DNA of 64,000 bases from contig NZ_JBHTKL010000006.1 of NCBI RefSeq assembly GCF_042675915.1, forward strand, positions 372,001 to 436,000, written 5' to 3'. The position numbers were made by a program, and so were the translations under genes. Shown here one piece after another: positions 36,319 through 45,287 of the stretch. The notes under the pieces are model-generated. The model did not search any database. It was not told the DNA's origin and worked only from the letters and a program-made list of their open reading frames with translations. Within the stretch, counting starts at the first letter, position 1; each line of letters starts with the position of its first letter. The DNA comes from Thalassobacillus_A hwangdonensis (lineage in GTDB: Bacteria; Bacillota; Bacilli; Bacillales; Halobacillaceae).

Positions 36319-38562
36319 TTATCCTTTTGTGATTGGTGCAAATTTAGCAAGCAGACGCTTGATGCCGACCGGTGCCGGGAAGGCGATATCGAGTTCCATC
36401 GATTCTCCTTCGCCCTGGACTTTGACAACGGTGCCTTCGCCCCACTTCTTGTGGACTGCTTTGTCACCTGCTTGCCATCCGAGTTTCTCGCTACCGGATG
36501 CACCACTCTTCTTCGCTGCACGCTTTGGAGCTGGTGCAGCAGGCTTGGTACTCTTTCCAAATGGTGTGTCCTGACTGCTCCGTTTGTTTTGGAAAAATGG
36601 CATGCTTTCCTTCTCCTGCTTGCCTTCCAGGAACTCCTCGGGGATTTCATTGATGAAACGGCTGACAGGGTTCATATTCGTGCGACCATAAAGCGTACGC
36701 ATCTTCGCATGAGAAAGGAAGAGTTGTTTTTCTGCCCGTGTAATCCCTACATATGCAAGGCGTCGTTCTTCTTCCATCTCATCATCATCCATGATTGAGC
36801 GACTATGCGGGAAGACGTTCTCTTCCATACCGATCAGGAAGACGACCGGGAATTCCAGCCCTTTGGCGGAGTGCAGCGTCATCAGCACCACTTTGTTGTC
36901 GCCCATCGGATCGTCATCATCCATCGAATCGATATCCGCGATAAGAGCAAGGTCTGTCAAAAACGCGATCAACGTCTTGTCTTCACTTGTTTCTTCGAAG
37001 TTTTTCGTAACTGACTTGAACTCTTCGATGTTTTCCAGACGGCTTTGTGCTTCAATGCTTTTCTCGTTCTTCAGCATCTGTTCATAGCCTGTCTTTTCGA
37101 TGACTTCCTCGACCATATCGGTTGCAGACAGGAATTCCTGCTGCTGGGTCCAGTTCTTGATCATCCGCTGGAAATCCATGATCGCCTTGGCCGCTTTCGC
37201 ACTGACACCGACAAAATCGACTTCGGATGCCGCATCGTAAAGCGAGATATCATGGTCTGTCGCATAAGCCTGCAGTTTATCCATACTCGTCTTTCCGACA
37301 CCACGTTTCGGTTCATTGACGACTCTGGCAAAACTGAGGTCATCATTCGGGTTGGCGATTAGACGCAGGTAGGCAAGCATGTCCTTGATTTCCTTACGAT
37401 CGTAGAACTTCGTGCCGCCGATCATCTGATACGGGATACCCGCTTTGACGAACGTTTCCTCGATTGTACGTGACTGTGCGTTTGTACGATAAAGGATGGC
37501 AACATCTTTATAATTGTAATCACCGCGGTTGATCATCTCTTCGATTTTATTCGTAACGAACAAGCCTTCCTCACGTTCTGTGGAAGCTTGGTGGTAGAAG
37601 ATTTTTTCCCCACCGGCATTATCTGTCCACAGACGCTTTGGCTTCCGTCCTGAATTGTTGTCGATCACCTTGTTGGCTGCATTCAGAATCAGCTCGGTCG
37701 AACGGTAATTCTGTTCAAGCAGGATGACCTTCGCGCTAGGGTAGTCCTTTTCAAAGGAAAGGATATTCTGGATATCCGCTCCGCGCCAGCGATAGATCGA
37801 CTGATCCGAATCACCGACGACGCAGAGGTTCTCATACTTGCTTGCAAGCTGACGGACGAGCTGATACTGCGCGTGGTTCGTATCCTGGTACTCATCGACA
37901 TGGATGTACTGGAAGCGGCGCTGATAGTATTCCAGCACTTCCGGTAACTGGTCGAAAAGGGTCAATGTCTTCATGATCAGGTCATCGAAGTCGAGCGACT
38001 GGTTTTTACGGAGACGCTTCTGGTAGCCTTTGTACACTTCCGCAATTTGCTCCTCGTAAAAGCTGCCGGCCAGGTTCGCGTAGTCGTCCGGCTCCTGCAA
38101 TTCATTCTTCGCGTTGCTGATCGCTCCAAGCATTGCCCGCGGATCCCATTTCTTAGGATCAAGGTTGAGCTCTTTCAGCACCTGTTTGATGACAGACAGC
38201 TGGTCGCTCGAGTCCAGAATGGAAAAGTTGCGGTCATAGCCGATGCGGTCGATGTCCCGACGTAGAATCCGTACACACATCGAGTGGAACGTCGACATCA
38301 GAATCTGTTCTGCCTCCGGCCCGACAAGGCGTTCGACACGCTCCTTCATCTCACGAGCTGCTTTATTGGTGAACGTAATCGCCAGGATGCTTCTTGGCGA
38401 CACATCTTTTTCCCGAAGTAGGTATGCAATCCGGTGGGTCAGCACACGTGTCTTCCCACTTCCTGCCCCTGCCATGATCAACAAGGGGCCATCGGTATGT
38501 GCTACTGCCTGTCTCTGTTGTTCATTCAACCCTTTCAAAAGGTCATTCGTTGCCTGTGCCAT
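36319..38562 (-). CDS. pcrA: ATP-dependent DNA helicase PcrA
   Basis: 747 aa, UvrD/Rep-type SF1A helicase: Walker [20 protein letters not shown] (motif II), [14 protein letters not shown] (motif III region), [11 protein letters not shown] and YVGITRAEK, with a basic, low-complexity linker near 650-690 and a C-terminal Tudor-like [12 protein letters not shown] domain that binds RNA polymerase in B. subtilis. It removes RecA filaments and resolves replication-transcription conflicts. It starts 15 nt after pcrB. Confidence 0.97.
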   Translation of the reverse strand: MAQATNDLLKGLNEQQRQAVAHTDGPLLIMAGAGSGKTRVLTHRIAYLLREKDVSPRSILAITFTNKAAREMKERVERLVGPEAEQILMSTFHSMCVRILRRDIDRIGYDRNFSILDSSDQLSVIKQVLKELNLDPKKWDPRAMLGAISNAKNELQEPDDYANLAGSFYEEQIAEVYKGYQKRLRKNQSLDFDDLIMKTLTLFDQLPEVLEYYQRRFQYIHVDEYQDTNHAQYQLVRQLASKYENLCVVGDSDQSIYRWRGADIQNILSFEKDYPSAKVILLEQNYRSTELILNAANKVIDNNSGRKPKRLWTDNAGGEKIFYHQASTEREEGLFVTNKIEEMINRGDYNYKDVAILYRTNAQSRTIEETFVKAGIPYQMIGGTKFYDRKEIKDMLAYLRLIANPNDDLSFARVVNEPKRGVGKTSMDKLQAYATDHDISLYDAASEVDFVGVSAKAAKAIMDFQRMIKNWTQQQEFLSATDMVEEVIEKTGYEQMLKNEKSIEAQSRLENIEEFKSVTKNFEETSEDKTLIAFLTDLALIADIDSMDDDDPMGDNKVVLMTLHSAKGLEFPVVFLIGMEENVFPHSRSIMDDDEMEEERRLAYVGITRAEKQLFLSHAKMRTLYGRTNMNPVSRFINEIPEEFLEGKQEKESMPFFQNKRSSQDTPFGKSTKPAAPAPKRAAKKSGASGSEKLGWQAGDKAVHKKWGEGTVVKVQGEGESMELDIAFPAPVGIKRLLAKFAPITKG

Positions 38563-38577
38563 TTGGACAGCCTCCTC

Positions 38578-39267
38578 CTAGTTATTATCCTTTACTGCTT
38601 TGACGGTTTTTAACGCGGATTTGATATTGTCGTAGATGACGTTCCCGACAATGATACAGTCCGCATGTGCTTTCATCTGTTTTGCTTCATCTGGAGAAGT
38701 GATTCCCCCACCATAAAATAGACGCGTTTCATCAAGCACTTGTTTCACATCTTCGACAAGTGCTTCATCTCCGTACGTCCCGCTGTATTCCATATAGAAA
38801 ATCGGGAGCTTGAACATGTGCTCAGCCATCCGGGCATACGCGATGACATCCTCATGATCCGGCAGGTTACATTCCGCATGTCTGAATGCTTTCGCATCTT
38901 CATTCAGGATGCAGTATCCCTCAACGAAAAGCTCCTCCCAGTCCATGATGTCCCCGTATTCCCTGATTGCCTGATGCTGCAGGTCCATCACCCATTCTTT
39001 ATTGTTGCTGTTCAACACCATCGGCACGAAATAAAAATCGAAGCCTGGTGTAATCGAATCCAAATTGGATATCTCCAAAACGACAGGGACGGTGTATCTC
39101 CGCACCCTTGCCAGTAAATCAAGTACGCCATCCAGTGTCACATCATCCGTGCCACCTACGATAATCGCGTCTGTCCCTGAGTCGCATAGTTTTTCAAGAT
39201 CCTGATCAGAAATTTCCTTGTTCGGATCAAGCTTAAAGACGTGTTCCCACGTTTTCACATTGTACAC
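38578..39267 (-). CDS. pcrB: Heptaprenylglyceryl phosphate synthase PcrB
   Basis: 229 aa TIM-barrel: WEHVFKLDPNKEIS, GTDAIIVGGTDDVT, FYMEYSGTYGD and YGGGITSPDEAKQM are PcrB hallmarks. It joins glycerol-1-phosphate with heptaprenyl diphosphate. I chose GTG 39267 because GGAGG lies 8 nt upstream and the protein then matches B. subtilis PcrB from its first residues. First gene of the operon. Confidence 0.95.
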   Translation of the reverse strand: MYNVKTWEHVFKLDPNKEISDQDLEKLCDSGTDAIIVGGTDDVTLDGVLDLLARVRRYTVPVVLEISNLDSITPGFDFYFVPMVLNSNNKEWVMDLQHQAIREYGDIMDWEELFVEGYCILNEDAKAFRHAECNLPDHEDVIAYARMAEHMFKLPIFYMEYSGTYGDEALVEDVKQVLDETRLFYGGGITSPDEAKQMKAHADCIIVGNVIYDNIKSALKTVKAVKDNN

Positions 39268-39303
39268 GTTCTTATCCTCCAATACCTGTATGTCCATTAG
39301 TCC

Positions 39304-39312
39304 ATTATAGCA
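39304..39312 (-). promoter_or_regulatory. Extended -10 promoter of pcrB-pcrA-ligA-camS
   Basis: Minus-strand TGCTATAAT (TATAAT at 39304-39309), about 40 nt upstream of the GTG start. The -35 is weak, which fits the TGn extension. Confidence 0.6.
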
Positions 39313-39470
39313 AAAATCGTGCCGGAGATTGAGGGATAACGACAGAAAATTGAAGGTCATCTTTTCGGTTGCTTTTGTACCAGAAGTTTAGGGCTTTTTG
39401 AATGTTTTTTGGGAGGGTAGGTTTTCCCATAGTGATTTGGGGCTAAAAACTAGTAAGGAGGTGCCGTGGG

Positions 39471-39776
39471 ATGGGGAAGGAAGTATATCGCTGCAAGCAG
39501 CTGCCGAAGACAGGAATGGTCTACATTCCGATCAAATGGTGCAGGGAGTTCGGACTTGAGAGCGGAGACCAGGTCGATATCTATCATGATGGAACGGATA
39601 TTTTCATAGAAAAAGCCTCGGAAGCCAGCCTGCATAACAAGCGGTACATCTCAGCCGCTAATTCCGTCAATATTCCCGTGGAAATACGTAACTACGCAGG
39701 CATCACCTCCAAGCAGGATTATTGCCTTTATGTAGATGAGACGAACGAACGATTCATCATTTCTTTGGTTGAATAG
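39471..39776 (+). CDS. AbrB/SpoVT-like protein with two tandem units
   Basis: 101 aa. Residues about 7-48 (LPKTGMVYIPIKWCREFGLESGDQV, broken) and 57-99 (SAANSVNIPVEIRNYAGI) read as two divergent swapped-hairpin AbrB units in one chain. Such proteins bind DNA as dimers of hairpins; here a single chain might form the equivalent of a dimer. AAGGAGGTG lies 7 nt before ATG. The target is unknown. Confidence 0.6.
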   Translation: MGKEVYRCKQLPKTGMVYIPIKWCREFGLESGDQVDIYHDGTDIFIEKASEASLHNKRYISAANSVNIPVEIRNYAGITSKQDYCLYVDETNERFIISLVE

Positions 39777-39779
39777 GAA

Positions 39780-39805
39780 AAGCATGGCCGTCGAGCCATG
39801 CTTAT
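39780..39805. terminator. Bidirectional terminator
   Basis: AAGCATGGC / GCCATGCTT stem with 8-nt loop between convergent genes. Confidence 0.75.
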
Positions 39806-40326
39806 TTCAATCGGAACGATCGGATGACAAAAAGGATTACGGTGAGCATGATGACGCCTGTGAAGATAGGAATCTGAAGAGCCGCCCATTCGTTCGATCC
39901 TCGGATGGCAGATTGCACAATCTCCCAGCAAATGTACACGAACAGAAAGGTGATTTCTGTTTTAAGGACATTCATCATCAGCCGTGCATTTTGATATTGC
40001 TGCTCGACGTTATCCTTTGTTAGGTTCATATAATTGAAGGTATGCGGATACCTTTCGAGCATCGTCAATCCCACCCATAACACAACCATGATTGCAGGCA
40101 GGATCCATAACTCCGCTTTATCTCCGTACCGATCGACTTCTCCACGCCCGTTGAAGTGCATCGGAACTTTTTCAGGAAGCTTCGTATACATGACACTTAC
40201 ATAAATAACCGCACCGACCATCGCAATGAATGAAATGATATCCAAAAACCTTTCCAGCGATGTTTTTGGAATATCGATCTTCGGCTTATCCTCCACTGGT
40301 ATCATCTTCTTCCAGTTATCACTCAT
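39802..40326 (-). CDS. DUF1648 domain membrane protein
   Basis: 174 aa with four transmembrane helices and the DUF1648 core KLPEKVPMHFNGRGEVDRYG (about 50-69). DUF1648 is the SdpI-like membrane domain found in immunity/signalling proteins, but no toxin gene lies nearby. ATG 40326 is 8 nt from AAGGA; it overlaps the upstream small membrane protein by 8 nt, so the two are translated together. Confidence 0.78.
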   Translation of the reverse strand: MSDNWKKMIPVEDKPKIDIPKTSLERFLDIISFIAMVGAVIYVSVMYTKLPEKVPMHFNGRGEVDRYGDKAELWILPAIMVVLWVGLTMLERYPHTFNYMNLTKDNVEQQYQNARLMMNVLKTEITFLFVYICWEIVQSAIRGSNEWAALQIPIFTGVIMLTVILFVIRSFRLK

Positions 40327-40516
40327 GTTCATCTTCCTTATTCTTCCGATGATTGATGATGGCCAAGTAAATGACCGCTACGATTCCACCGCCAGCCATG
40401 ACAATCGCTACGATATCTCCTCCGTCGACTTCCCCTAAGGAAAATGTCCAGACGAATGTCACAATCATGAAGATGGCGATGAACCATAGATAATTTCTTT
40501 CAAAAAACTTTTTCAC
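40319..40516 (-). CDS. Small two-helix membrane protein
   Basis: 65 aa with two hydrophobic segments (about 9-27 and 36-55), flanked by charged ends (NHRKNKEDEHE). No family recognised. It overlaps the DUF1648 gene, which suggests a joint function in the membrane. Confidence 0.65.
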   Translation of the reverse strand: MKKFFERNYLWFIAIFMIVTFVWTFSLGEVDGGDIVAIVMAGGGIVAVIYLAIINHRKNKEDEHE

Positions 40517-40553
40517 GTTGCTTCATTCCTATCAAAATTAGTTCTGTTTTAGT

Positions 40554-41138
40554 TTACGCGGTTTCTTCCGTAGAAACCACTCCTTTGCAAAAATGGAGGA
40601 TAGATTGTTTGTGATCCTCGTTGTCGAATAGGTCGAGCATCTCCCCGATTGCTATTGCAAATTCTGCGTAGGCGGTTCCTTTGGCAGTGATCCAGGTGTC
40701 ACCTACTTCGACCGGTGCTCCTGAGTACCTCGCACCCTCGAATAAAGGGTTGAAATGTTCATAGGTTCCTGGCATGCAGGTGAAATCATGTCCTTTGAGC
40801 ATTCCCGCTTTTGCGAGGAGCGTAGCTGATGCGCAAATAGACGCGACTGGTACTTGGCTTTCATAAGCCTGATTCAGCATGGTAATGACAGTGGTCTCTT
40901 TCAGGACTAAATCGATATCGTCTCCTCCAGGAATTAATACAAGATCGAAGTTTTCTGCATTGAAGTCTGCTGCTTTTCCATCGACTTGTGTTTTCATGCC
41001 TCCAAGACTTTCAACGTTCGCTCCATCGGCTGATACCGTGGTAATCTGTGCTTCCCCTATTTTTCTTAGTACGAAGAGCGGATGCCCTAGTTCAAAGTCT
41101 GCATATTGCGGAAATACAAGTAAGAGTACTTTTTTCAT
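40554..41138 (-). CDS. DJ-1/PfpI family protein
   Basis: About 194 aa. The nucleophile elbow VASICASATLLA has Cys102 in the place of the reactive Cys; the early acidic residue in FELGHP and LIPGGDD are typical. Members are glyoxalases, deglycases (disputed), chaperones or proteases; no choice is possible. ATG 41138 has GGAGGAG 6 nt upstream. The region upstream is filled by a CGGCGA-type 20-21-nt tandem array. Confidence 0.83.
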   Translation of the reverse strand: MKKVLLLVFPQYADFELGHPLFVLRKIGEAQITTVSADGANVESLGGMKTQVDGKAADFNAENFDLVLIPGGDDIDLVLKETTVITMLNQAYESQVPVASICASATLLAKAGMLKGHDFTCMPGTYEHFNPLFEGARYSGAPVEVGDTWITAKGTAYAEFAIAIGEMLDLFDNEDHKQSILHFCKGVVSTEETA

Positions 41139-41170
41139 TATGTTCTCCTCCATTATTTTGTGTTGTATGA

Positions 41171-41267
41171 GTGGGTCGCCGGTAAATCGAAAAAGTAGCC
41201 GGAAAACAGGAGAACTCGCCGGAAAAACCGAAAACTTGCCGCAAAGCCTCCGAAAGTCGCCGGAACC
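41171..41267 (-). repeat. Degenerate 20-21-nt tandem array (CGGCGAnTTTTC type)
   Basis: On the minus strand five units begin with CGGC(G/A/T)A at 41262, 41241, 41221, 41201 and 41181, each followed by a (G/C)TTTTCGG-like part and a T-rich end. It lies between the SRPBCC terminator (41296) and the RBS of the DJ-1 gene (about 41150). Confidence 0.75.
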
Positions 41268-41295
41268 GCCCGCGCGCCTCCTCCTGAATCAAGTA

Positions 41296-41323
41296 AAACA
41301 AAAAGAGACGCTCAGCACGTCTC
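41296..41323 (-). terminator. Terminator of the SRPBCC gene
   Basis: Minus-strand GAGACG / CGTCTC stem with 7-nt loop followed by TTTTTGTTTT. Confidence 0.75.
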
Positions 41324-41328
41324 ATTTA

Positions 41329-41880
41329 TTATGAAGATTTCACTTTCTCTTTCGGCTGAAACGTCGGACCTGGCGGTGATGGGAGCTGCCGGATTTCTTC
41401 ATGCGACGTAGCCCTTCTCCGCTGCAGTTCGAGATTGAGACTCTCGTACCCGCGCTTCATGCACCAATGGAAATTAGCCATGAACACCGGCTTAAGAATG
41501 AACGATAGATATTTCAGCAGCGGCTTGTCCGCTTCTAAAATCCACAGCAGTTCGACGTTGACATACTCTCCATCCTCGGTGAGTTTCCACGTCCCTCTAC
41601 CTGTAACGTCGCCGCATGCCCTTACCGAAACGCGGTAAGGTGTGCTTTCATTGACGTTGACAAGATTCCATTGCAATGTTGCCGGGAACCAACCACCTGT
41701 AGAGCGTAATGCGTACATGTTACCGCCAGCTTCTTTGACTACACCTGTATCTTCTATATCTAAAAACAACGACGGCCACCATCGTGGATAGTCAACCGCA
41801 TTCGTAAGAATCTCGAACAATTCATCACGATTCCCTTTGACCTTCCACGTCTTACGCATTTCATATTGATTGGATTTCAC
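41329..41880 (-). CDS. SRPBCC (START-like) family protein
   Basis: 183 aa; the N-terminal KTWKVKGNRDELFEILTNAVDYPRWWP (read in parts) with the conserved VDYPRWWP and the C-terminal long helix (MKRGYESLNLELQRR) are those of polyketide-cyclase/dehydrase-like lipid-transport proteins. Ligand unknown. Single gene; no clear promoter could be matched in 41881-41989, where the small palindrome ACGTACGT was seen. Confidence 0.75.
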   Translation of the reverse strand: MKSNQYEMRKTWKVKGNRDELFEILTNAVDYPRWWPSLFLDIEDTGVVKEAGGNMYALRSTGGWFPATLQWNLVNVNESTPYRVSVRACGDVTGRGTWKLTEDGEYVNVELLWILEADKPLLKYLSFILKPVFMANFHWCMKRGYESLNLELQRRRATSHEEIRQLPSPPGPTFQPKEKVKSS

Positions 41881-41989
41881 CGGTATGTTTCCTCCCCAAT
41901 GGTTTTACACGTACGTACCATTCGCAATACTTGTATACTTTCTACTAAAAGAAGGAAATTTCCTCTTTTGAATTTGAAAGTTTTTCAAA

Positions 41990-42322
41990 TTATTGGTTCA
42001 CTTCTACTTTTCCACAAAAATGTTCACTTAAATCCTCCGCAAGCCTTTCAATGATTTCCAGATTCCATTCTGCACGACGATTATCGTGAATGTCGAGCCA
42101 CAGTTGATGACGCTTCGGCCAATACGTGATTTCGAGCACTCCTTTTTCTTTACCTTTCTTGAAATGCCAATGGTAGGACCCTTTCTTCGTACTGAGTGTC
42201 GTACGCTGGGTCAACTTAAGGCCATGTCGACCGGCCAATTCCTCAATCTCTTCACAAATGATTTCTTCATCCATCGGCTTTACTTTATGTAAATCTGAAT
42301 CTTTCACCTCATAGGTCAGCAT
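41990..42322 (-). CDS. Hypothetical protein, about 110 aa
   Basis: Soluble, charged, with an HWHFKKGKEKGVLEITYWPK stretch that looks like a beta-hairpin core. No family is recognised. It starts 13 nt after the WYL regulator and is probably cotranscribed with it. Confidence 0.65.
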   Translation of the reverse strand: MLTYEVKDSDLHKVKPMDEEIICEEIEELAGRHGLKLTQRTTLSTKKGSYHWHFKKGKEKGVLEITYWPKRHQLWLDIHDNRRAEWNLEIIERLAEDLSEHFCGKVEVNQ

Positions 42323-42335
42323 CGTACATCCTCCT

Positions 42336-43283
42336 CTATTGATAGTGATTAATCAGCTTCGCAGCTTTTTCGAGCATCATTGATTTCAACGTGTCGGGCT
42401 TTTTCACCACTGCTTCACTTCCCAGCTCCCAAACCATTTGTGCGTAATATTCCAGCTTCTCGACAGGGAGGCGCATTTCGATCCATCCGGTCCCATCTGC
42501 ATACGTATGTAATGATTCACGAAACCATAGATTACTTTCAGCTCTTCTGACCCCATCGCTCGATAACTCGATCACCGTATCATAAGATTCTTCCGTTTCT
42601 TCTGGTGGTTCGAGCCAATCTCTGATACTTACCTCTTTCACAAAGCCAGGGGTCGGTATTTTTTCATTTGGATGAAGTGATGTAATTCGGTCCAGTCGAA
42701 ACAGCCTGAATGCTTTTCTTAAATGGCAGAATGAGGGAGCGTACCAGTAACCTTTGTAGGAATAGAGACCGACAGGATGGATGGACCTCTCCTGCACCCC
42801 TCCGGTAGAAGCATAATGGATATCCACCTGATACTCGCCTAAAACAGCATCCATCATCCCCTTGAGAAACTGCTCCTCCTGAGCACGATGTGGATGCCAC
42901 ATACTTATTTTGTCTTTGACCTGATCGATTTGAACCTTTACGTCATCCGGCATCATTTTATAGAACTTGTTGGCAGCATCATTTGCAGAAGAATCAAATG
43001 GAGTAGCGCCAAAAAACTTCATGGAATCAATGGCAAGGTATACGGCAAGTGCTTCCTCTTCAGAGAACATGATCGGTGGCAGGAATCGATTGTCCAGAAC
43101 ACGATAGCCTCCGTTTCTTCCCATCTCTGAATAGATCGGATAGTTGAGTTCGCTTAACTCCTGCAAATCACGGGCAATCGTTCTTGAAGAAACAGCCAAC
43201 AGCTCCGCCAGTTCGGAAATCGTCGTCCGTCTTTTGTTGTTCATTTCTAGAATGATTGTTATCAGCCGTTGGGCTTTTGACAT
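42336..43283 (-). CDS. YafY-type HTH/WYL-domain transcription regulator
   Basis: 315 aa. N-terminal winged helix (about 1-60: KAQRLITIILEMN, ISELAELLAVSSRTIARDLQEL), WYL domain about 135-215 (with SIHPVGLYSYKGYWYA) and a C-terminal WCX extension. WYL domains bind nucleotide/ssDNA or other ligands. ATG 43283 follows AGGTGAT. It is divergent from the 43379 gene, and a perfect TATGACA-N5-TGTCATA palindrome lies between them, its probable operator. Confidence 0.88.
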   Translation of the reverse strand: MSKAQRLITIILEMNNKRRTTISELAELLAVSSRTIARDLQELSELNYPIYSEMGRNGGYRVLDNRFLPPIMFSEEEALAVYLAIDSMKFFGATPFDSSANDAANKFYKMMPDDVKVQIDQVKDKISMWHPHRAQEEQFLKGMMDAVLGEYQVDIHYASTGGVQERSIHPVGLYSYKGYWYAPSFCHLRKAFRLFRLDRITSLHPNEKIPTPGFVKEVSIRDWLEPPEETEESYDTVIELSSDGVRRAESNLWFRESLHTYADGTGWIEMRLPVEKLEYYAQMVWELGSEAVVKKPDTLKSMMLEKAAKLINHYQ

Positions 43284-43315
43284 AATTATCACCTAGATAA
43301 AGTTTATCATGAAAG

Positions 43316-43334
43316 TATGACATAACCTGTCATA
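43316..43334. promoter_or_regulatory. Operator-like palindrome between the WYL regulator and the 43379 gene
   Basis: TATGACA (43316-43322) and TGTCATA (43328-43334), perfect 7-bp arms, 5-nt centre. A second palindrome GATAAA-G-TTTATC lies at 43295-43307. The position between divergent genes fits self- and target-regulation. Confidence 0.6.
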
Positions 43335-43378
43335 TATATTTGTTACAGTTGACTTATCAACAAAAAGGAGATGATTTT

Positions 43379-43798
43379 ATGAATTCGGTTACTTACAAAG
43401 CAGATCAAAAAGATTTATTCAATAGGGAAGTTACAGAGGCCGGTTTGTCTTCAAGACTTTTGACTGATTACTTCGTTCAAGGCAACTGTGTCTATGAAAA
43501 CATTGGGTCTTATAAAGAAGAAGATTCATTTGTCATTGAATTAGAAGAAATGCCTCACGAAGAGCCTTACCAAAATGCAACCGTACATAAAGGGGATACA
43601 TGCTTACTCGAATATAGGATATTCACCGAAGCGATAGAAGATCGAATACTGATCAAACAGTACGAGTTCACCTCAAAGAATGAACTGCTTCCCCACCTAT
43701 TACTATTTCGACCGCTTCTGGATGGTGTTCACTACAACCGGGTTTCTGGAGAGTATGATGAAGACCGGAATGTCTACACCGTCTATTTATCACGTTGA
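43379..43798 (+). CDS. Hypothetical protein under the WYL regulator
   Basis: 139 aa, acidic, soluble. No motif recognised; the pattern of alternating beta strands (FVIELEEMPHEEPYQNATVH in part, CLLEYRIFTEAIEDRILIKQ) may indicate a lipocalin- or SRPBCC-like fold. ATG 43379 has AAGGAGATG at 8 nt. It is divergent from the WYL regulator and is its most likely target. Confidence 0.65.
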   Translation: MNSVTYKADQKDLFNREVTEAGLSSRLLTDYFVQGNCVYENIGSYKEEDSFVIELEEMPHEEPYQNATVHKGDTCLLEYRIFTEAIEDRILIKQYEFTSKNELLPHLLLFRPLLDGVHYNRVSGEYDEDRNVYTVYLSR

Positions 43799-43805
43799 CT
43801 TCAAC

Positions 43806-43842
43806 TAAAAACGCCTGACATCGTTTTATGATATCAGGCGTT
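43806..43842 (-). terminator. Terminator of yerC
   Basis: AACGCCTGA / TCAGGCGTT stem; on the minus strand it is followed by TTTTTAG. It may also stop the convergent gene. Confidence 0.75.
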
Positions 43843-43847
43843 GGTGT

Positions 43848-44153
43848 TTAAGCTTCTTTATTTTTCTCTGCAAGACGATCAAGTGCAAGCTCGTATGCAT
43901 CGTTACCATAGTTCAAACAGCGTTTGACTCGGGAAATCGTCGCTGTCGATGCACCAGTTTCATCTTCAATCTTATGGTACGTGAATCCTTCACGCAGCAT
44001 ACGCGCAACTTCAAGGCGCTGGGCCAGGGATTGGATTTCATTCATTGTCGCAAGATCATCGAAAAAGCGATAGCATTCCTCTACATCATTCAGCGAAAGG
44101 ATCGCTTCAAATAGCTGATCCAGCGCTTTTCCCCTTAATTTATCGATTTGCAT
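43848..44153 (-). CDS. yerC: YerC/YecD family TrpR-like DNA-binding protein
   Basis: 101 aa with a TrpR-superfamily HTH: NEIQSLAQRLEVARML and TGASTATISRVKRCLNYG (about 40-85). B. subtilis YerC sits in the same place after yerB. Its targets are not established. AAGGAGG precedes ATG; 24 nt after yerB. Confidence 0.92.
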   Translation of the reverse strand: MQIDKLRGKALDQLFEAILSLNDVEECYRFFDDLATMNEIQSLAQRLEVARMLREGFTYHKIEDETGASTATISRVKRCLNYGNDAYELALDRLAEKNKEA

Positions 44154-44177
44154 TTGTATTTCCTCCTTGTTTCATAA

Positions 44178-45245
44178 TCAATTATAAGAAACGGACTGTT
44201 TGATTCCAGGGCTTTCCGGAACAATATTCACCCACGTCTGACCCGGCACGAATCCGACTGCTTCACCATCTTTGAATGGCAGGATGCGTCCATCGATGTT
44301 TTTCCAGGTAACCTCAATCTTTTGGCCTTTTTGGAATAAGTACCCATTTCCACCGCTTTTCAAATCTATTTTCCTTCTGCCGGCGGAATCATAGACTTGG
44401 TGCGCTGTTTCTACTACAAATACATTCTCCACACCAATTCTTGATTGATCCTCTTTATCCACCGACGGCTGCCCGTCACTGGACCTGAGGTATTTTCCTT
44501 CGGCTTCGTCATAGGTAAACGTGACGTATTCCCGTTCGTGGTACACCACTTTCACGCTGGCTGCTTCTTCACCATTGACCTCACCATCCGCTTTCTTGAA
44601 AGGTAAAGGTTCGATCGTTTTCGTTGATTCATATCCTTTACTTTCAAGACGGTCACCGATTCCTCCGGTAAGCAGGTAGGAATTATGCGGAGCACGACGG
44701 TCATTGGATCGCTTGAACAGTTTTCCATCATTATCATAATGGGCACCATCTAAAAAGTTGATACCATCATTACGAATCATATCATTGATGAAGTTCGCTG
44801 CGCCATGGTAGACGTAGACCGCGTCGTATCCATTGGCAATTTCAAAATAATACGGGCGCGCACTGCGAACCGGCCCGATCCGATCCGGAATATCACTGTG
44901 GAACAAAGCAAGGAATCGTGTGATCATTCCTTCAGCAAGTACCTCATAGACGACATCTGCTTTGTAAAGACCGGTCTGCGGACGTGCTTTCGAATGGTTG
45001 TTCACCATGACAGAAATGACACGATTTTCAATAGCCGCTTCATTCTCTGCCGGCTCTCCCGTCAATGGATAGACGGTGTCATATGTAGGTTCTTCCTTTT
45101 TTTCTTCCGGCTGTTCTTCCGTTGCTGGTTCCTCTGTCTCAATCTCTTTCGGTTCTTCCTGTTGTTTAGAGCTGTTTTCCTGATTTGAGCAAGCTGCAAG
45201 CAACGCAAAAATCAGGAAAACGACTCCCAAACTTAACTTTTTCAC
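44178..45245 (-). CDS. yerB: DUF3048 lipoprotein YerB
   Basis: 355 aa. Lipoprotein signal (LLAACS, Cys about 19), a Glu-rich linker (about 28-55), then two DUF3048 domains with the conserved YEVLAEGMITRFLALFHSD (in part), ARPYYFEIANGYDAVYVYHG and NGYLFQKGQKIEVTW. Function unknown; extracytoplasmic. Located between yerA and yerC as in B. subtilis. Confidence 0.92.
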   Translation of the reverse strand: MKKLSLGVVFLIFALLAACSNQENSSKQQEEPKEIETEEPATEEQPEEKKEEPTYDTVYPLTGEPAENEAAIENRVISVMVNNHSKARPQTGLYKADVVYEVLAEGMITRFLALFHSDIPDRIGPVRSARPYYFEIANGYDAVYVYHGAANFINDMIRNDGINFLDGAHYDNDGKLFKRSNDRRAPHNSYLLTGGIGDRLESKGYESTKTIEPLPFKKADGEVNGEEAASVKVVYHEREYVTFTYDEAEGKYLRSSDGQPSVDKEDQSRIGVENVFVVETAHQVYDSAGRRKIDLKSGGNGYLFQKGQKIEVTWKNIDGRILPFKDGEAVGFVPGQTWVNIVPESPGIKQSVSYN

Positions 45246-45287
45246 GTAGATCCACCCTTAACTTTTTCTTTTTCTATTAGTTACATT

